Positions 51,527 to 63,238 of a stretch of DNA of 64,000 nt are shown here, in pieces (the first letter of the stretch is position 1; every line of letters begins with the position of its first letter). Source of the stretch: Crambe crambe. Its lineage: Eukaryota; Porifera; Demospongiae; Poecilosclerida; Crambeidae. The stretch covers positions 3,782,001 through 3,846,000 of the forward strand of contig OZ004582.1 in NCBI GenBank assembly GCA_963924555.1, read 5' to 3'. Below the pieces are notes generated by a model. The model was not told the origin of the DNA. It did not search any database and worked only from the letters and a program-made list of their open reading frames with translations. The translations under genes and the position numbers were made by a program.

Positions 51527-54331
51527 ATGCAAAGGAGGAAAAGGAAGCAAGTGCAGGCAGCCACAGAAGCCAGGAAGCAGCTGTGTGCTGCTAGGAGAGG
51601 TATGCAACCCATGAAATAGCAACAATAATAATAACGAAAAAATTTGCATGATAGAGTGTGTTGTAGTGCCAGCCATACTACTTCCAGAGAGATCCAGGCT
51701 ACTCCAGAGTTAGTTTGCAGGGGGATTCAGGTTCCTTCTCCAACACCAACAGAGCCCGAGCATGTGGTAGAGCCCACAGATGAGTTGATGGCGAGCACTG
51801 TCCAGAAACTTGATGAAGTGGCACGGTATCACAGCAGTGTTCTGGAAAGGATAGTCCTCAGTTGCATAGTGGTTCCACTGGCTCTTGGGATAGACACTAC
51901 CATGTCCTGTCCTTCCTCATCAATGGCCAATTGTATGCTGACTATGTCAAGCTGGCTGGAATGCTTGGTTTTCCATCGTGTGCTGGGTCAACCTGGCAAA
52001 CAATTGTGAAGAAGTTGGAGGTACATGTCAGCCAGCTAGCTGAATGGTCCTGCACTCAAGTGAGGGAAGCTGTCAAAGCTCGCAAGGATGACAAGAAGTG
52101 GATAGCATTGATGGCTTCTACTTGACGAAAGGGCACTACTCCAACAACTGCTCGGCTACTCTCCACGATTACCAATCTGGTGGGATAGCATGGTTCTGTC
52201 ATCGAACAAAGAGAGGTCTAGGACACAATTGGGAGGGGACTTCAGCTGGAGCTGAGGGGGATATGTTCAGAGAGCTGCTAGGGAAAGCTAAGGATGCTGG
52301 GTTTGTGGTACAGGAAATCATCACGAACAAGGATTCGTCAGTGAATGCAATCTTTAGTAGCAAGTTTCCTGAGGGCACAATCACATAATTGTGCCAACCA
52401 TAGCGCCAAGACCCTGCACAAAGATTTACAAAAAATTAAACCAAGCAAATGTCAGGTAATGTATATACCAGGTCCTGACTTACTTTACTGATAGTGCCGT
52501 GCTGATGGCTTGGAGAGGTGCAAGAGGATGACTGATCCATTTATTGGGAGCTGCAAGGCAGCCTTGAATAACCTGATCTCGTCAGACAGGATTCAAGAGT
52601 CAGAAGACCCATACAAGGATTTTTCCCAAGGGATCTTGAACTTCCACTCTCACTACTGTCTGGATGAGCACTCTTCTTCCTGGTGTCATCATGAAAAGGT
52701 CTAAGATAAAAATAGAGGAGTCATTTTAACTAATCCACACAACACATTCTAATTAACCCACACCAAATATTTTACACTAACCTCTGTAGGGAAATGAGTA
52801 CAAGAGCAAGCAGAAATTTACATGCAAGGCCCAAGCTAGTGCCTTCAAATCACTTCTGGAGGACATGGCTACCCGTCCACAAGATTATGTGTCTGACCGT
52901 GGCCGTCTAACAAACACAGTGGAAGGCTTCCATGGCATAGCAGTGATGTACAGAAGCAAGCGGACAGACTTGCATCATGCACACTATGTTTGCAAGACAA
53001 ACATGGCTATCTGCCATAAGGTAAATACCTCACAGAACTTGGGCCCTGTGTGGAAGGTGTTTGTCCTTGTTAGTATGGGTGTGGACATCCCTGTGGCTGG
53101 TGTAAACTCCATCTTGAAAGCACAAGCTGAATGGGAGAAGAGTTGTGTGGAGAGGTCAACGAAAGAGAAGATCCATAAGAGGTCTGATTTTGCCCTGTAG
53201 TTTCAAATAACGATAACAAATTTAAAATTTCAATTAGGAATGTCCAGAAAAAGGCCAAGAAAGTCCGCTATGAGAGAGAAGGACTACATGGAGGCATTGC
53301 AGGGAACTGGGAAATGAGTCCATGGAAGTTGGTGATGACCACACACATCCCCTCTTGTTTCTGTATGATTGCGAGTCCACTGGACTTAGCATATACAAGG
53401 AGCACATTATTGAAATTGCTGCTGAGGTTGTCGATCCTCCTGTGTCCTACAGCAACACCACCTTTGAGAGTTTGGTGAAAACAGCTCACTCAATCCCACA
53501 AGCAGGTATCACTGAATAAAAAGTATAGTAACAATAATAATTATTTTGTTTCAGTCACCAAGGTAACCAACATCACACAAACAATGATTCGGGGCGAGAG
53601 GCCCCTTTCAGGGTGCTGCCTATATTTCTTGAATGGATTGTCACCACCACTTCAGATATTAGTAATAATTCTTTAATAGTTCTCGTGGCACACAATGGCT
53701 ACTCTTTTGACTTTCCCATTCTGTTTGCGGAGATAGAACGTCATCCAGAGCCTTTTTCAAAATGAACAGGATTCACTTCAGTGACACACTGACTCTCCTG
53801 CGAAAGGTAATTCTATGATGTGTGTTACTACCACAAGTTACTTTAGCATTATTTTAAGATGAAGAAGGATGACCATGAAAAACTAAAGGGAGCAAACTTA
53901 GATGTTTGGGCATCAAAATTATCATCTATCCCCACACAGGAGCTCACAGGGCCCTAGCAGATGTACAGGCTATGAAGGCTGTACTTGCTCACCCTTCCTT
54001 GGACTGCAAACTTGAATTTCGTCCTCCCGGGGAGCAGTTGAAGTCTTGGGCCTCTCAGAAGGGGCTACATCAGAGAACAACCTCCCTTATCAGCTCTTTA
54101 GGAAAACCTTGTGTGACATCTCCTCAGGCCAAGAGGCTAGACTTCCTTGGGCTTTCCTATCCTAAGCTGGTGAAACTCCACTCTGAGGCTAAGGATGAAG
54201 GTGACTTTTTGAAGACATTGAAGGACCAAGGCTCTGCAGGCAAAGTTGTGGAAGCTCTTGGGATCCAAAACCGGCTCTTCTCAGAGCCGCTACTATATAC
54301 AAAAGCTTTTCTCTACGCTTACGCGTACTAA
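51527..54331 (+). CDS. DDE transposase joined to DEDDh exonuclease, copy 2 (split gene)
   Basis: Exon 1 (51527 to about 51600) encodes MQRRKRKQVQAATEARKQLC. Later exons give FLINGQLYADYVKLAGMLGF (51930), DGFYLTKGHYSNNCSATLHD (first Asp, 52100), EIITNKDSSVNAIF (second acidic site, 52320), CKRMTDPFIGSCKAALNNL, and NTVEGFHGIAVMYRSKRTDL (Glu, near 52920). The exonuclease part follows: ExoI LYDCESTGLSIYKEHIIEIA (53362), ExoII LVAHNGYSFDFPILFAEIE (53690) and ExoIII AHRALADVQAMKAV (53941). All DEDDh residues are present. Intron positions match copy 1, for example before GAHRAL. The frame breaks near 51850, 52098 and 53615, and the TDKD Asp reads TNKD here. No TTAA or GGGTGG ends were found. A GGCTCT-TCTC-AGAGCC hairpin lies at 54274-54289. 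Confidence 0.75.
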
Positions 54332-54879
54332 TAATTATAGTTGGGGGTGTGGTATTTAGTAGCTAATAATAGCGCGATGGCCAAAAATAGTACATCTCTG
54401 GAATGAAAAGTCAGAATGGGACCATTCTTTGCAAATAGATTCCATCTAGTAAGGTAAAAACAATAACGTTGAGTTTTTTCTGGTTCCTGTCCTGGAAATA
54501 TTCGAAAGGTGTGGTCTGGTACTCAACAATAGAAAAATAATCTGGATGAAATTGTGGATGTATGAAAGTCAAAAAGAGTATCAGTTTGACATAACTATTA
54601 GCTGTTCATTTTTCTGTGTCATTTTTTTTGGTTTTTTAATTTCCAAGTTTAAAGGGGGATCAACTCAAGTCTCATAGGCATCATTAATTTCATCTAGCAT
54701 TCAAATCAGTACCAAATAATTTACAATGGATAGAGGTGTGCACTATTAAGAAAAGGGTTCATAATAAGATCAGATCAAGTGTGGGATTAACTGAGCGAAT
54801 AACAATAGGTGTGCACCATAAAGAAAGGAGGTTATAAGTATAATAATTATAAGTATGTCTTACCCCCATGACAGCAGTG
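54332..54879. other. No recognised gene
   Basis: AT-rich sequence between two element genes; no repeats or exons were recognised. Confidence 0.3.
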
Positions 54880-54954
54880 AAAGTTTTAGAGGCAGTGGTG
54901 GGCATGGTATTGATGATGGGGCATGAAGATTGGCATTTTGAGACTGAGATGTGA

Positions 54955-56470
54955 TTGGAGAGGGTATGGAGGAGGGAAGTGGTAGTGCTTGCTCTATGCG
55001 AGGGAAGTGGTAGTGCTCTATGCGAGGGGGAAAGTTGTAGTAGCCAGTGTGAAGTGGATGGATTGGGAGAGAGGGGAAGTGATGAACTGGACACTGAACA
55101 GTTGGTTGAGGAGGCAATGAGGCGTGTCACATTGAACATTGGTGGGGAGGTTCAGTTTGAATTGATGCCAGGAGAGATCAGAGAGGATAGAGTGGTGGAG
55201 AAGTTTTATGTTTCTATCCCAAATCAATGTTTTTAGGGGTAAAGGAGTTACAGACTCTCATGAACTTGCAGTTTTTTTACAGCATTTATCGACATCTTAC
55301 ATTATAATAAGCAAAGAGTCCTGCTTATTGCATATGATTTTAAAATCAATTCTTGCTTTGGTAAATTAGTGTCTGGAGAAGCAAATTTTGAAATGAAAAG
55401 AACTGGCTTAACACTAGGTGGATTCATCCAGCCAAGCATATCAAGGAATCTCCTTGAACAGGGAGCAAATGTGGAAAAAGGTCTCTGCCAACGCTTACTA
55501 TGGTTTGTGCCTAAGCCAACACCAGTGCCATTTAATCAATTACAGAAATTTAACGAAGACTTTTCAGCATCTATTCGTAATGTGTATTAAAAATGACGAA
55601 TAAATCAGCATCTGCATGTAATATTCAACAGTTGGCCTTATCAGTACTCAATGGAATAAGGATAAGAAATGGCAGATATCAAAGTCTTGTGCAACTTTCA
55701 GTAAGAAGTATGATTATATTCAGCAGCAGCTACATGATGTATCATGCATGGACGACCTTTTATTTGGTGAGCTTTTAGCTGGGAGCATGTACTTCTGAAC
55801 TACTATAAAAATAATTCTGGTTATAATTTCATAATTCTTTTAGCTACACATAATTTTCAGGTTGTTGAACATGACAATAATTTAAACTGAAGTGTACTGT
55901 CTTTTTGGTCTTTTGTTTTGCTTTCATGCACAGGAATGCTGAGCAAATGTAAGGGTCAGATACTGAGCTACTCTTCATGTACTATTTCACATAGACAAAC
56001 CCTTGGATATCCCAACTACCATTAGCCATTGCTGCTGCTATAGATTTTGTAGACGTGTGCATTCAGCATGCGGCATTCTTGGCAGGACGTGGTGATATAG
56101 ATGAAATGATTGACCAAATAGTTAAATGTGAGGGGATAGTTATGTAACTAATCATTAAAAGTTTAGCATTCTTACATACCTACCAAGTAATTTTTTTGTT
56201 TCACTTTTTATTTTCGTGGTATTTACAGGTTCCTCAGCTTCAAAGGACCTAGATTTATTACAAATGAATGACACTACTCATCGCAATGCTGCTATGTCAC
56301 TGCTTCTTCCAGGAAAAGTAATCCATCTCAATGCACAGCTTGCTTTACGGAAATTTCGTGGTGAACGTGGCTACAAGGCAGGTGCTGTTCAGGGGCTTGA
56401 AGAGCTCGAGAAAAATCAGCTTGGAAGGCTTATTTCAATAAAGGGACAAATATGGTACTATGTAAGTGAA
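54955..56470 (+). pseudogene. DUF3987-like protein, split and degraded
   Basis: Exon-like pieces are: 54955-55236 (EQLVEEAMRRVTLNIGGEVQ, then ELMPGEIREDRVVEKFYVSI); 55370-55590 (MKRTGLTLGGFIQPSISRNL, LEQGANVEKGLCQRLLWFVP, KPTPVPFNQLQKFNE); near 55980-56145 (PLAIAAAIDFVDVCIQHAAF, then LAGRGDID); and 56226-56466 (SSASKDLDLLQMNDTTHRNA, GKVIHLNAQLALRKFRGERG and LGRLISIKGQIWYY). GF.QP...R.L.E...N.EKGL.QR.LW..PKP is the landmark of DUF3987 (YfjI-type, primase/helicase-associated) proteins. I know DUF3987 genes as repeats in corals and sponges. The Walker-type part is not visible. Gaps between pieces have intron-like ends. Confidence 0.45.
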
Positions 56471-56639
56471 GCGTTATATGTCACTGCTAAGGCAATAGCA
56501 CTGTTAAAAGTTTTTGTTGTTTTTTTTTTTTTTTTTTTTGTTTGTTTTTTTTTTTTTTTGTTTTTTTACTTTACAGATCTACACTAGTAAATAGGAAAAG
56601 AATAAGTTCTTCTGATATACCACCATGGAGATCTCCACG
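56471..56639. other. Poly-T tracts
   Basis: T-runs separated by single G, at about 56520-56570, follow the DUF3987-like piece and precede the minisatellite. Confidence 0.6.
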
Positions 56640-57135
56640 AAAATCTCCTCCCAAAAAAGAAATGATTATAAGAGTTATATAACTTTGCCACAGGGTATAT
56701 ACTGGTGGAACGTCCCAGGACAAACTAGGATTATACTGGGTTCTCTGGTGTACTGGAATACTTTGGTGGAGCATCCCAGGACAATCCGGGGACAGTCCAT
56801 GGTTATTCTGGTGTACTGGGATACTTTGCCACAGGGGGTATACTGGTGGACCGTCCCAGGACAGTCCATGGTTACTCTGGTGTACTGGGATCTTTGCCAC
56901 AGGGTGGAGCATCCCAGGACAATCCAGGGACAGTCCATGACTGGGATACTTTTCAACAGGGGGTATACTGGTGGAGTGTCCCAGGGATGTACTCTGGTGT
57001 ACTGGGATACTTTGCCACAGGGGGTATACTGGTGGATCCGGAGCGTCCCATACTGGTGAAGCATCCCAGGACAGTCCATGGCTAAGTATTCCAGTGCAGA
57101 GACTGTCCCTCGGCCTGTGGCAAAGTATCACAGTA
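56640..57135 (+). repeat. Minisatellite (GGTATACTGGTGGA - CATCCCAGGACAGTCC type)
   Basis: Five to six units of about 65-100 bp contain TACTGGGATACTTTGCCACA, GGGGGTATACTGGTGGA and CATCCCAGGACAATCC(G/A)GGG. Long frames on both strands here come from the repeat. The GGACAGTCCATGG string is shared, inverted, with the array at 46790-47155. Confidence 0.9.
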
Positions 57136-58704
57136 CACTAGAGTAACATGGGGTACTGGTGTGATAGCCAATGTTACTCTAGCATGTGTACTGGGATACT
57201 TGGGATAGATCAAACTTGTCCCAAGAGAGACAAGGGACTGTCAGTGTTACTGTACATGGCATTACTGGACATGTGTGGACAACCTTCTTTGCCACTCGCT
57301 TCAGGAAACTTCCTGGGATCAAAAAGTTGCACCATTTCAGGTTTCCAGGTAGATGAGGTGAAGTTTACCCTGTTGAAGTCTTCATCGCAGAGCGCCAGTG
57401 GTATCTGTTCCGGGAGTTTTGCCCAGAGGGAGACCAAGATGTCACCTGTTCCGTACCAAAGCCAAACAGCAGAGCAGGTACCCCCGTCGCTGTAGCCATG
57501 GATGATGGTGAGGAAGTCTCATCTCCCCCTCTTCCCCCAATTTAATTTTTTGGTTCAACGCCCTTGACTAGGTCTGGAGGAGCACACAGGTCAGGGTTAA
57601 CTTTAATTTTATACTGAGGCTTCTCAGCTACGTATGCACATACTCAGCTAGGAAATGCACATTCTCTGCCTTATTTTAAGTTCCACATGCTAAACACCAA
57701 AAACAGTTATTTTTTCTATGATACTATGCTCTGACCAAGTGTATGGGGGAATACACACTTGTGCAGTTAGTCTTCTTACCCGTGTCCCCTCTCTTTTGAT
57801 TATCTTATTGTATTTGTTATCTTACAGCCCAGACTTGGTTAGAGGGACACACATTACAAGCTTTACTTTTACTTTAACATGTGAGGTTTAACTACTTCAC
57901 TATGCACAAGCTATGCAGTTAATTTTTTGTTACATCCTAACGTGTGCCAGTGTGAAAGGGACTGCACATCTGCCTTATTTTTTGGTTTTACTATGCTCCA
58001 GACCAGTCCGAGGGGAACACACAGTCATGCAGTCAAATTTGATTTCCAAGGATCTGGGTGTGAAGAGGGTGGTAGGGAGAGGGGCCAGCGATGCAGTGTC
58101 ACTTTTTCGCGACAGTGCTGGCCATCATCCAAATTGCTGGGTGCAAGAACACTGCTAATAACAGGCCTCAAGAATTCACACCCAGATCCTTATTTCATTT
58201 ACCTAGATTTGAATGAAGGCAACAAGACATCTGGAAGGGAAGTTGATAATCTACTACCCATCTTGTTCAAACATTGTAAATTACAAGCTATGAAGCATAA
58301 CCTACAAGGTGCTCCAAGCAAGTTATAACTTCTGCTTAATAACAACTTCCCTGGACTAGTACCCTGTTTTTGACTGTGAGTAGCTAAGTTCTTAGGCGTT
58401 AAAGATGGGTGGTAACTTTCTGTTAATATATATTTCATAGGCTTGCTACTTCAAAAAAACTTACCTTTTATATACTAGGAGTAGTAGTGCAGTAGTAGGT
58501 TCACTTTATGACCTCGTAAGTAGCAAGCGCGAGTGGCTGGAATGACTAAAAGAAAGGGTCACTTCATTTCTTTCCTAACCACACGGTGACTTTTGAATTG
58601 ATATTGTAATTCAGTGTAATGAAATTCTCATGTAGTGTAGGAGATAAAATAGTGTAGAAGATGGATAAAACAGTGTAGAGGAAAAAACAAAAGTGAAAAA
58701 AGGG
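57136..58704. other. No recognised gene; weak repeats
   Basis: A minus frame at 57210-57437 is not recognised. Between 57560 and 58040 a degenerate motif (AGACC(A/T)...GGGGAACACACA, with a preceding TTATTTTTT) recurs about four times at irregular spacing. The frames at 57913-58328 match nothing I know. Confidence 0.3.
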
Positions 58705-60300
58705 TCAACAATTCATGTGTTCAGTCTGTATATCCTGCTTCTGAGGATGAGGGAGGGGATCTCTGGCTGCCCGTCCAGCAGCTGTACACTGGATTGACGA
58801 TCGTAGAAGGGCAAAGCTCAGCCAGGCCATGGTGGAGCTGTACGTCTGATCTCTTTTCTGGGCAAGCATAGAGGCCAGCCTCTTATAGCACACTGTTGCT
58901 GCCTCCCATGCCTCCAGTCAGGGATAGTACTAAAGGTGTAAATGTGCCATGTTCTATCTCCCTCACCCGCTGGTCATAGGCCCGTTTTTTGAGGTTTTCA
59001 TGCTTTCGATAGCAAGAAGCAATGGGCTGGCTGTTTGACTGTGCGTGGGGGTTGAACACCCGGATGTCGAAAAATGCCTTCTCATGTCTACCTCCCCAGA
59101 ATCCATTGGCGGCCACGTCCGGTGGCAATTGCAGATGCTCCATCAAGGGTCTCCCCAGACAGCGGTTGCAAATGTGGTTCAGTGCATACATCATGACAGA
59201 CCTCCGACAGTAGTGTGGCCGTGAAGTCTCTCACTTCATTATGGCGCAGGGTGGGGAAGCCACCCTTGGGGCATGTTGGATGGAGAACGACACACCACAA
59301 GCACAGTGAGTTGGAGTGTGAAGAGGAGACCAACCATATCTCAGAGCAAGGGCATCACGAAACGCACCCTTATGGAGGGAGAAACCAAGCTCCCCGATGG
59401 GGAGGGACGTTAGCCAGCTCGAGGCACCCCTTTCTTGGGCCAAGTCCATGGCCCGCTGCGCAGGGAACCTGGTAACAAGTTCTGGACAGCCGATGCAGCC
59501 TCCGCCTCCTGGGTCCTTTTCCTGGTCTTCAGTTCAGATTTTGCGGAAATTTGAGCAGCAATGCACTCATAGAGTACTATCACACTGGGTTGAGATTTGG
59601 GTGGCTAATGGACCTGCAATGGCTGTTGAAGCAGCGTACTCGTGCAGAGAGGCCTTGGTGGGATTTACAATGGCCAGCCCCCCCAACCTTGTAGGGAGAG
59701 CAAGAAGGTCACGTACGGTATCATCTGGAGGGGCCCTGCCAGTAGGTGGTACGTAGAAAATCCTCCAGAGGCTCCAATTGATCTGCAGAGATACGAGAAC
59801 TTATGCAGGAAGCCGTGGGTGAATGCTGCATAAGCTGCGTGAGGCTGAGACTTGGTAATGTCCGCTAGAAGCCGCAATTCACTGATCCAGCTGTTAACCT
59901 TCTCTCTGACAAAATCTTTTGTGTAGTCATCAGTACCCAGTGGAGCTCCCAGGTATGGCCTCCCATGACAGGTGATATTAACATTGGTATCATGGAACAC
60001 CTCCTTCGCCCTATCAAGGTGCTCTTCCTTGGTCACCAGCCAGGTCTTGGAGGCGTTTGCAAAGTAGCCAAAAGCTGGACCGATCCTGGATAGCTTGTCC
60101 CACCAGGAATGGACAGAAGCAAGGCCTCCAGATGCCGACGCATCATCAGCATACCAAACCTGCTTCACCTCCCCTTCACTATCTAGCATCGCAAACGGGT
60201 CTCCTTGGGTGGACTCAATGCCAGCAATCTGCCCCCACAAAGTTGTCGAGTCCCAGCAGCCTCCTGAACATCCTGTTTGGCGATAATCCTCCGGACAGTT
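58705..60300 (-). pseudogene. Reverse transcriptase relic (coral/sponge family), C-terminal part
   Basis: From 60300 down the minus strand reads RRIIAKQDVQEAAGTRQLCG, GQIAGIESTQGDPFAM (motif B joined too early), then QVWYADDASASGGLASVHSW with the YADD catalytic box. FGYFANASKTWLVTKEEH and RPYLGAPLGTDDYTKDFVRE follow (59665-60240). Then come ERGASSWLTSLPIGELGFSL and HKGAFRDALALRYGW (near 59400), CPKGGFPTLRHNEVRD (near 59265), and FFDIRVFNPHAQSNSQPIAS with the closing LSLTGGMGG (58883-59194). This matches the family at 6454-7112, but motif A is deleted: GIE jumps directly to STQGDP. Several frameshifts occur. The C-terminal FFDIRVFNPHA domain could be nuclease-like, which I cannot confirm. Confidence 0.8.
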
Positions 60301-60365
60301 TCGCAGACCCCGATGGGGCGCTGTCAGGAGGCAGTCCTGACTTAATGACAGTAATGACTTAGTAT
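60301..60365. other. Junction between RT relic and gypsy LTR
   Basis: Short stretch with repeated TAATGACAGTAATGACTTAG; no gene. Confidence 0.3.
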
Positions 60366-60631
60366 TGACACATCATCATTAACACATCATCACTGACACA
60401 TCAGCATTTGCGGTCACACATCACTGCACATGATTCATGCCTTATATGGTAATTTCTAAAATATTCTGAGTAGTCTTGTTAGAACTTGTGAAGCTGTATC
60501 ATCTTTTTCTGTGTGTTGTGTTTCACCCTCTACCTAGATAGCTATTATTACTTTTGGCCAAATACTGTGTGTGCCTAGTTGACTGTTGAGATCGAGATTG
60601 AACCTGAGTGAGCTGAGTAGAGTTCACGACA
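60366..60631 (+). mobile_element. Candidate 5' LTR of a Ty3/gypsy element
   Basis: The segment ends in ACGACA at 60631, three bases before a primer-binding site, so the right edge is reasonable. The left edge is uncertain; a start near TGACACATCATC at about 60369 would fit TG...CA. It has short repeats of (A/G)ACACATCATCA at the left and a CCTCTACCTAG...TTATTACTT body. No second LTR was found in the window. Confidence 0.45.
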
Positions 60632-60634
60632 TCT

Positions 60635-60652
60635 TGGTGGCAGCGGTGGGAT
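60635..60652 (+). other. Primer-binding site, tRNA-Leu type
   Basis: TGGTGGCAGCGGTGGGAT is the complement of a tRNA 3' end ATCCCACCGCTGCCACCA, which fits animal tRNA-Leu acceptor ends plus CCA as I know them. It lies between the LTR end and gag, as expected for a gypsy element. Confidence 0.65.
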
Positions 60653-60713
60653 CTCAAGACAGTGGAAGAGTCAGACTAAAGAGGCAGTATTTTGCAGTAA
60701 CCCCCGACAGACG

Positions 60714-61758
60714 ATGGAAGAGAGAAGAAATACTAGATCCAGCAGCAGACGACATCTTGACGAAGTTTCAATCGAGGTGGAAGAAGACACTATTCACCCC
60801 TCTCAGCAAGACACCAGTCGTGATTTTGAGGCTGGGAATATGACCGGGAGATCAGAAGTTGCTGAACTAGGAGCGATGTTTCTCAACTTACTGAAGCAGC
60901 AGCAGGAGATAGAAGATCAACGACAACGAGAGGAAACTGAACGTCGGAGGGATGAGGAAGCATTGCGACGAGAGGAGAGGGAGGAGCGAAAGGTCTGGGA
61001 GCGAACAATGCTGGAGATGCTAGCGAGGAAAGAGAAAGGAGATGGAGGAGAGCGAGAGAGGGAGCGAGAGCTGCAAATGCCAAGAGCAAAACTACACAAG
61101 TTTGTGGAGGGCCAGGATGATATCGAGGCATTCCTGGAAGGCTTTGAAGCAACGGCTGAAACCGAGGGTTGGCCGAAAGAGAAGTGGACTGGACAGCTGG
61201 TCACAGTTCTGGCTGGAAAGGGCCTATCAGCCTTCAAAGATTTGGATGCTGAAGGAAAGAAAGATTATGACACAGTGAAGGAACATGTGTTGGAATCTTA
61301 CAGCGTGTCCGCAGACACCTACAGACTGAGGTTTTTCGAAAACTCGTATGACCGAAGGAATCCCAAGCGTTGGGGAAGGAAAGTCCAAGACTTGTACGAC
61401 AAGTGGGTCAAGGCGAGTGGAGTCGAAGGATGTGGCTGTGTGCTCACAGTCATTGAGAGACTGTTACAGCAATTGCCAGCAAAATTGCAAGGAAGGATGA
61501 GGGAACAACGCCACAAGACAGTCGCTGATCTGACAGAAGCCATAAGTGCATATGAGTGTGCATGGGCACCGGAGGTGGACGATAGACCACCAAAGCCACG
61601 GTGGCAGGATCATCGGAAGCGACAGGAGAACAAGGGAAATTCTCAGCGAGGACAGGAGAGGAGCAAACAAAAGGATCCCACCACAATGACAGACAGTTCC
61701 AGAGAGGAAGGGACCCAGGTGTTATAACTGCCAGAAGTGGGGACATATCCGAGCTAAC
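60714..61758 (+). pseudogene. Ty3/gypsy gag
   Basis: The 337-residue frame (60714-61727) starts in acidic/Arg-rich sequence. It then has a long charged coiled coil (residues about 55-120, ETERRRDEEALRREEREERK), then a capsid-like retrotransposon gag domain: HKFVEGQDDIEAFLEGFEAT, WTGQLVTVLAGKGLSAFKDL and SVSADTYRLRFFENSY. After a frameshift near 61700 the zinc knuckle CYNCQKWGHIRANC (C-x2-C-x4-H-x4-C) is read at 61715-61757. Gag would package element RNA into particles. The frameshift separates the knuckle from the rest, which could be decay or a programmed shift. The 85-residue frame at 60586-60843 is a shadow. Confidence 0.85.
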
Positions 61759-61787
61759 TGTCAGCAAAGATCAACTACATCGATGGA

Positions 61788-62087
61788 TTGGCAGCCAGAA
61801 AGGGGTGGATCTTTGAAGGGAAGATCGGTGGGAAGACTTCCAGCCATATCTACCTGGACAGTGGAGCCAACCAAACAGTGATTCATCCGAGGATGCTCAG
61901 TAAAGAGAATGTCCTTGGAAAAGCTACACCAGTTAGTGGGTTTGGATCAAGACTTATCTGGATGCCAACTACAACAGCCCAGATTGAGCTGGATGGAAAC
62001 ACCACCTCCCTGGTGGATCCCAAGGGTCTCTCAAGTTTCCTGATGAGCATCAAGACCAGAAGGGCCTGCAGCACCCTTGGTCGATAA
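61788..62087 (+). pseudogene. Retroelement aspartic protease, end of truncated gypsy
   Basis: The frame contains SSHIYLDSGANQTVIHPRML, where DSGA is the aspartic-protease active site, and later WMPTTTAQIELDGNTTSLVD. It follows the zinc knuckle by about 30 bases in another frame, the normal gag-to-pol order. After 62087 no reverse transcriptase, RNase H or integrase follows, so the element is truncated here. Confidence 0.75.
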
Positions 62088-62529
62088 GGCTGCCGAGCAG
62101 ATGGAGCTCGCATCAATGTTGTCAAAGATGACAGGATGTATGGTTGGTGGATCGGGACAGTTTGCAAGAAGAGCCAGTAGAGGCAGGCTTGGCAGAAGGG
62201 TGCTTAGACTTTAATACACACATGCACAGTTTCTACACTTGCCATCTGTACCATTACACCGGCAACAGACAGTCATCTTGCTTCCAGCCCATTACATACG
62301 CATGATGTAATTCATAACGCGGACTTACGTGAAAGATTACGGACTAGGACTATAAAGGAAAAGAATGAGATGAACCTCCATTGATGTCCCCTCTTTCATT
62401 TCTGTTCGAAAGTACTTATTCTTGAGGTACAGCGGTTTGCAACGAATTTGCAAAAGAGTGAGAATGAGAGTTTGCGCATGTTCAGCGGGTACCTTTGCTG
62501 GTTTAACGTTGTTGGTTACTCTCGACAAA
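62088..62529. other. No recognised gene
   Basis: Junction between the truncated gypsy element and the second Tc1-like unit. No TIR could be defined. Confidence 0.3.
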
Positions 62530-63238
62530 ATGGCTAGTACTTCTACTTCTGCTAATCCCTTGAATAAGCAGCTAAGGCCCCCTGCCACTGGCCAGCCAAC
62601 TTTTCAGCAATGAAGCTACTGCTACAGAGCAGGTACCAGTAATTTGGCAGTGGGGTTGCTAGCTATAGCTAAATCGTTGACGGGCTCTAATTATATATTT
62701 CCCATAAGTTTGATAGAAGAGGACATTCCTGATAATGGAGACTATAGCCTCGGGTACTTTGAAGGAAAAGTAAAAGTGGTTGATTTCACAATCTGATTTA
62801 CAAGCTATTTATCCCCCCAAAAAAAGGAAGAGGAAAGATACCGTGTTTCAACAATTGAAAGCGAAACATGAAAATAAGTATTCTGGACCACAGCTTAGAT
62901 TATGGGCTCGAATGATAGTGGCTAAAACACATGATGACCAGGATAATCCTCCCAAGGTCCCCATGCTAACTGGAGTCCAAAAGAGCAAACAGAAAGAATC
63001 TTTATCTGATGCATTAACCAGTGCAGCTTTTGCAGTAGCAAAAGTTTTCTCTCCATCCCAACCTTCATTATCTGAGAATGTACCTGCTAATCAAGGCACT
63101 TTTTCACCAAGTAAAAAGATTGATTTACGGATGAAGAATTTAGAGCAATTACGCCAATTGCAGTAACTTAAGGAGGATGGGATTTTGAGCCAGGATGAGT
63201 TTCTCACAAAAGAAAATTGTTCTTATGGCTACATGTAA
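62530..63238 (+). pseudogene. Accessory gene convergent with Tc1-like transposase, copy B
   Basis: A probable first exon starts at 62530 (MASTSTSANPLNKQLRPPAT). The main frame (62780-63166) has PPKKRKRKDTVFQQLKAKHE and NKYSGPQLRLWARMIVAKTH, then SPSKKIDLRMKNLEQLRQLQ. A single TAA after LRQLQ interrupts it; without the stop the frame continues LKEDGILSQDEFLTKENC to 63238. Copy A (50876-51370) has the same order: basic region, KHE..Y...Q.RLWA.M, Pro pair, and the SHOCT-like L..L.E.GIL..DEF end. Its last 10 bases overlap the 3' end of the transposase on the other strand. Function unknown. Confidence 0.6.

Noticed and set aside
56571-57131. 186-residue and 134-residue minus-strand frames
   Set aside because: They consist of repeats of the minisatellite (SIPVHQ..., GLSWD...) and match no protein family.
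57913-58328. Overlapping plus frames of 81 and 133 residues
   Set aside because: No recognised motif, and part of the region is degenerate repeat.
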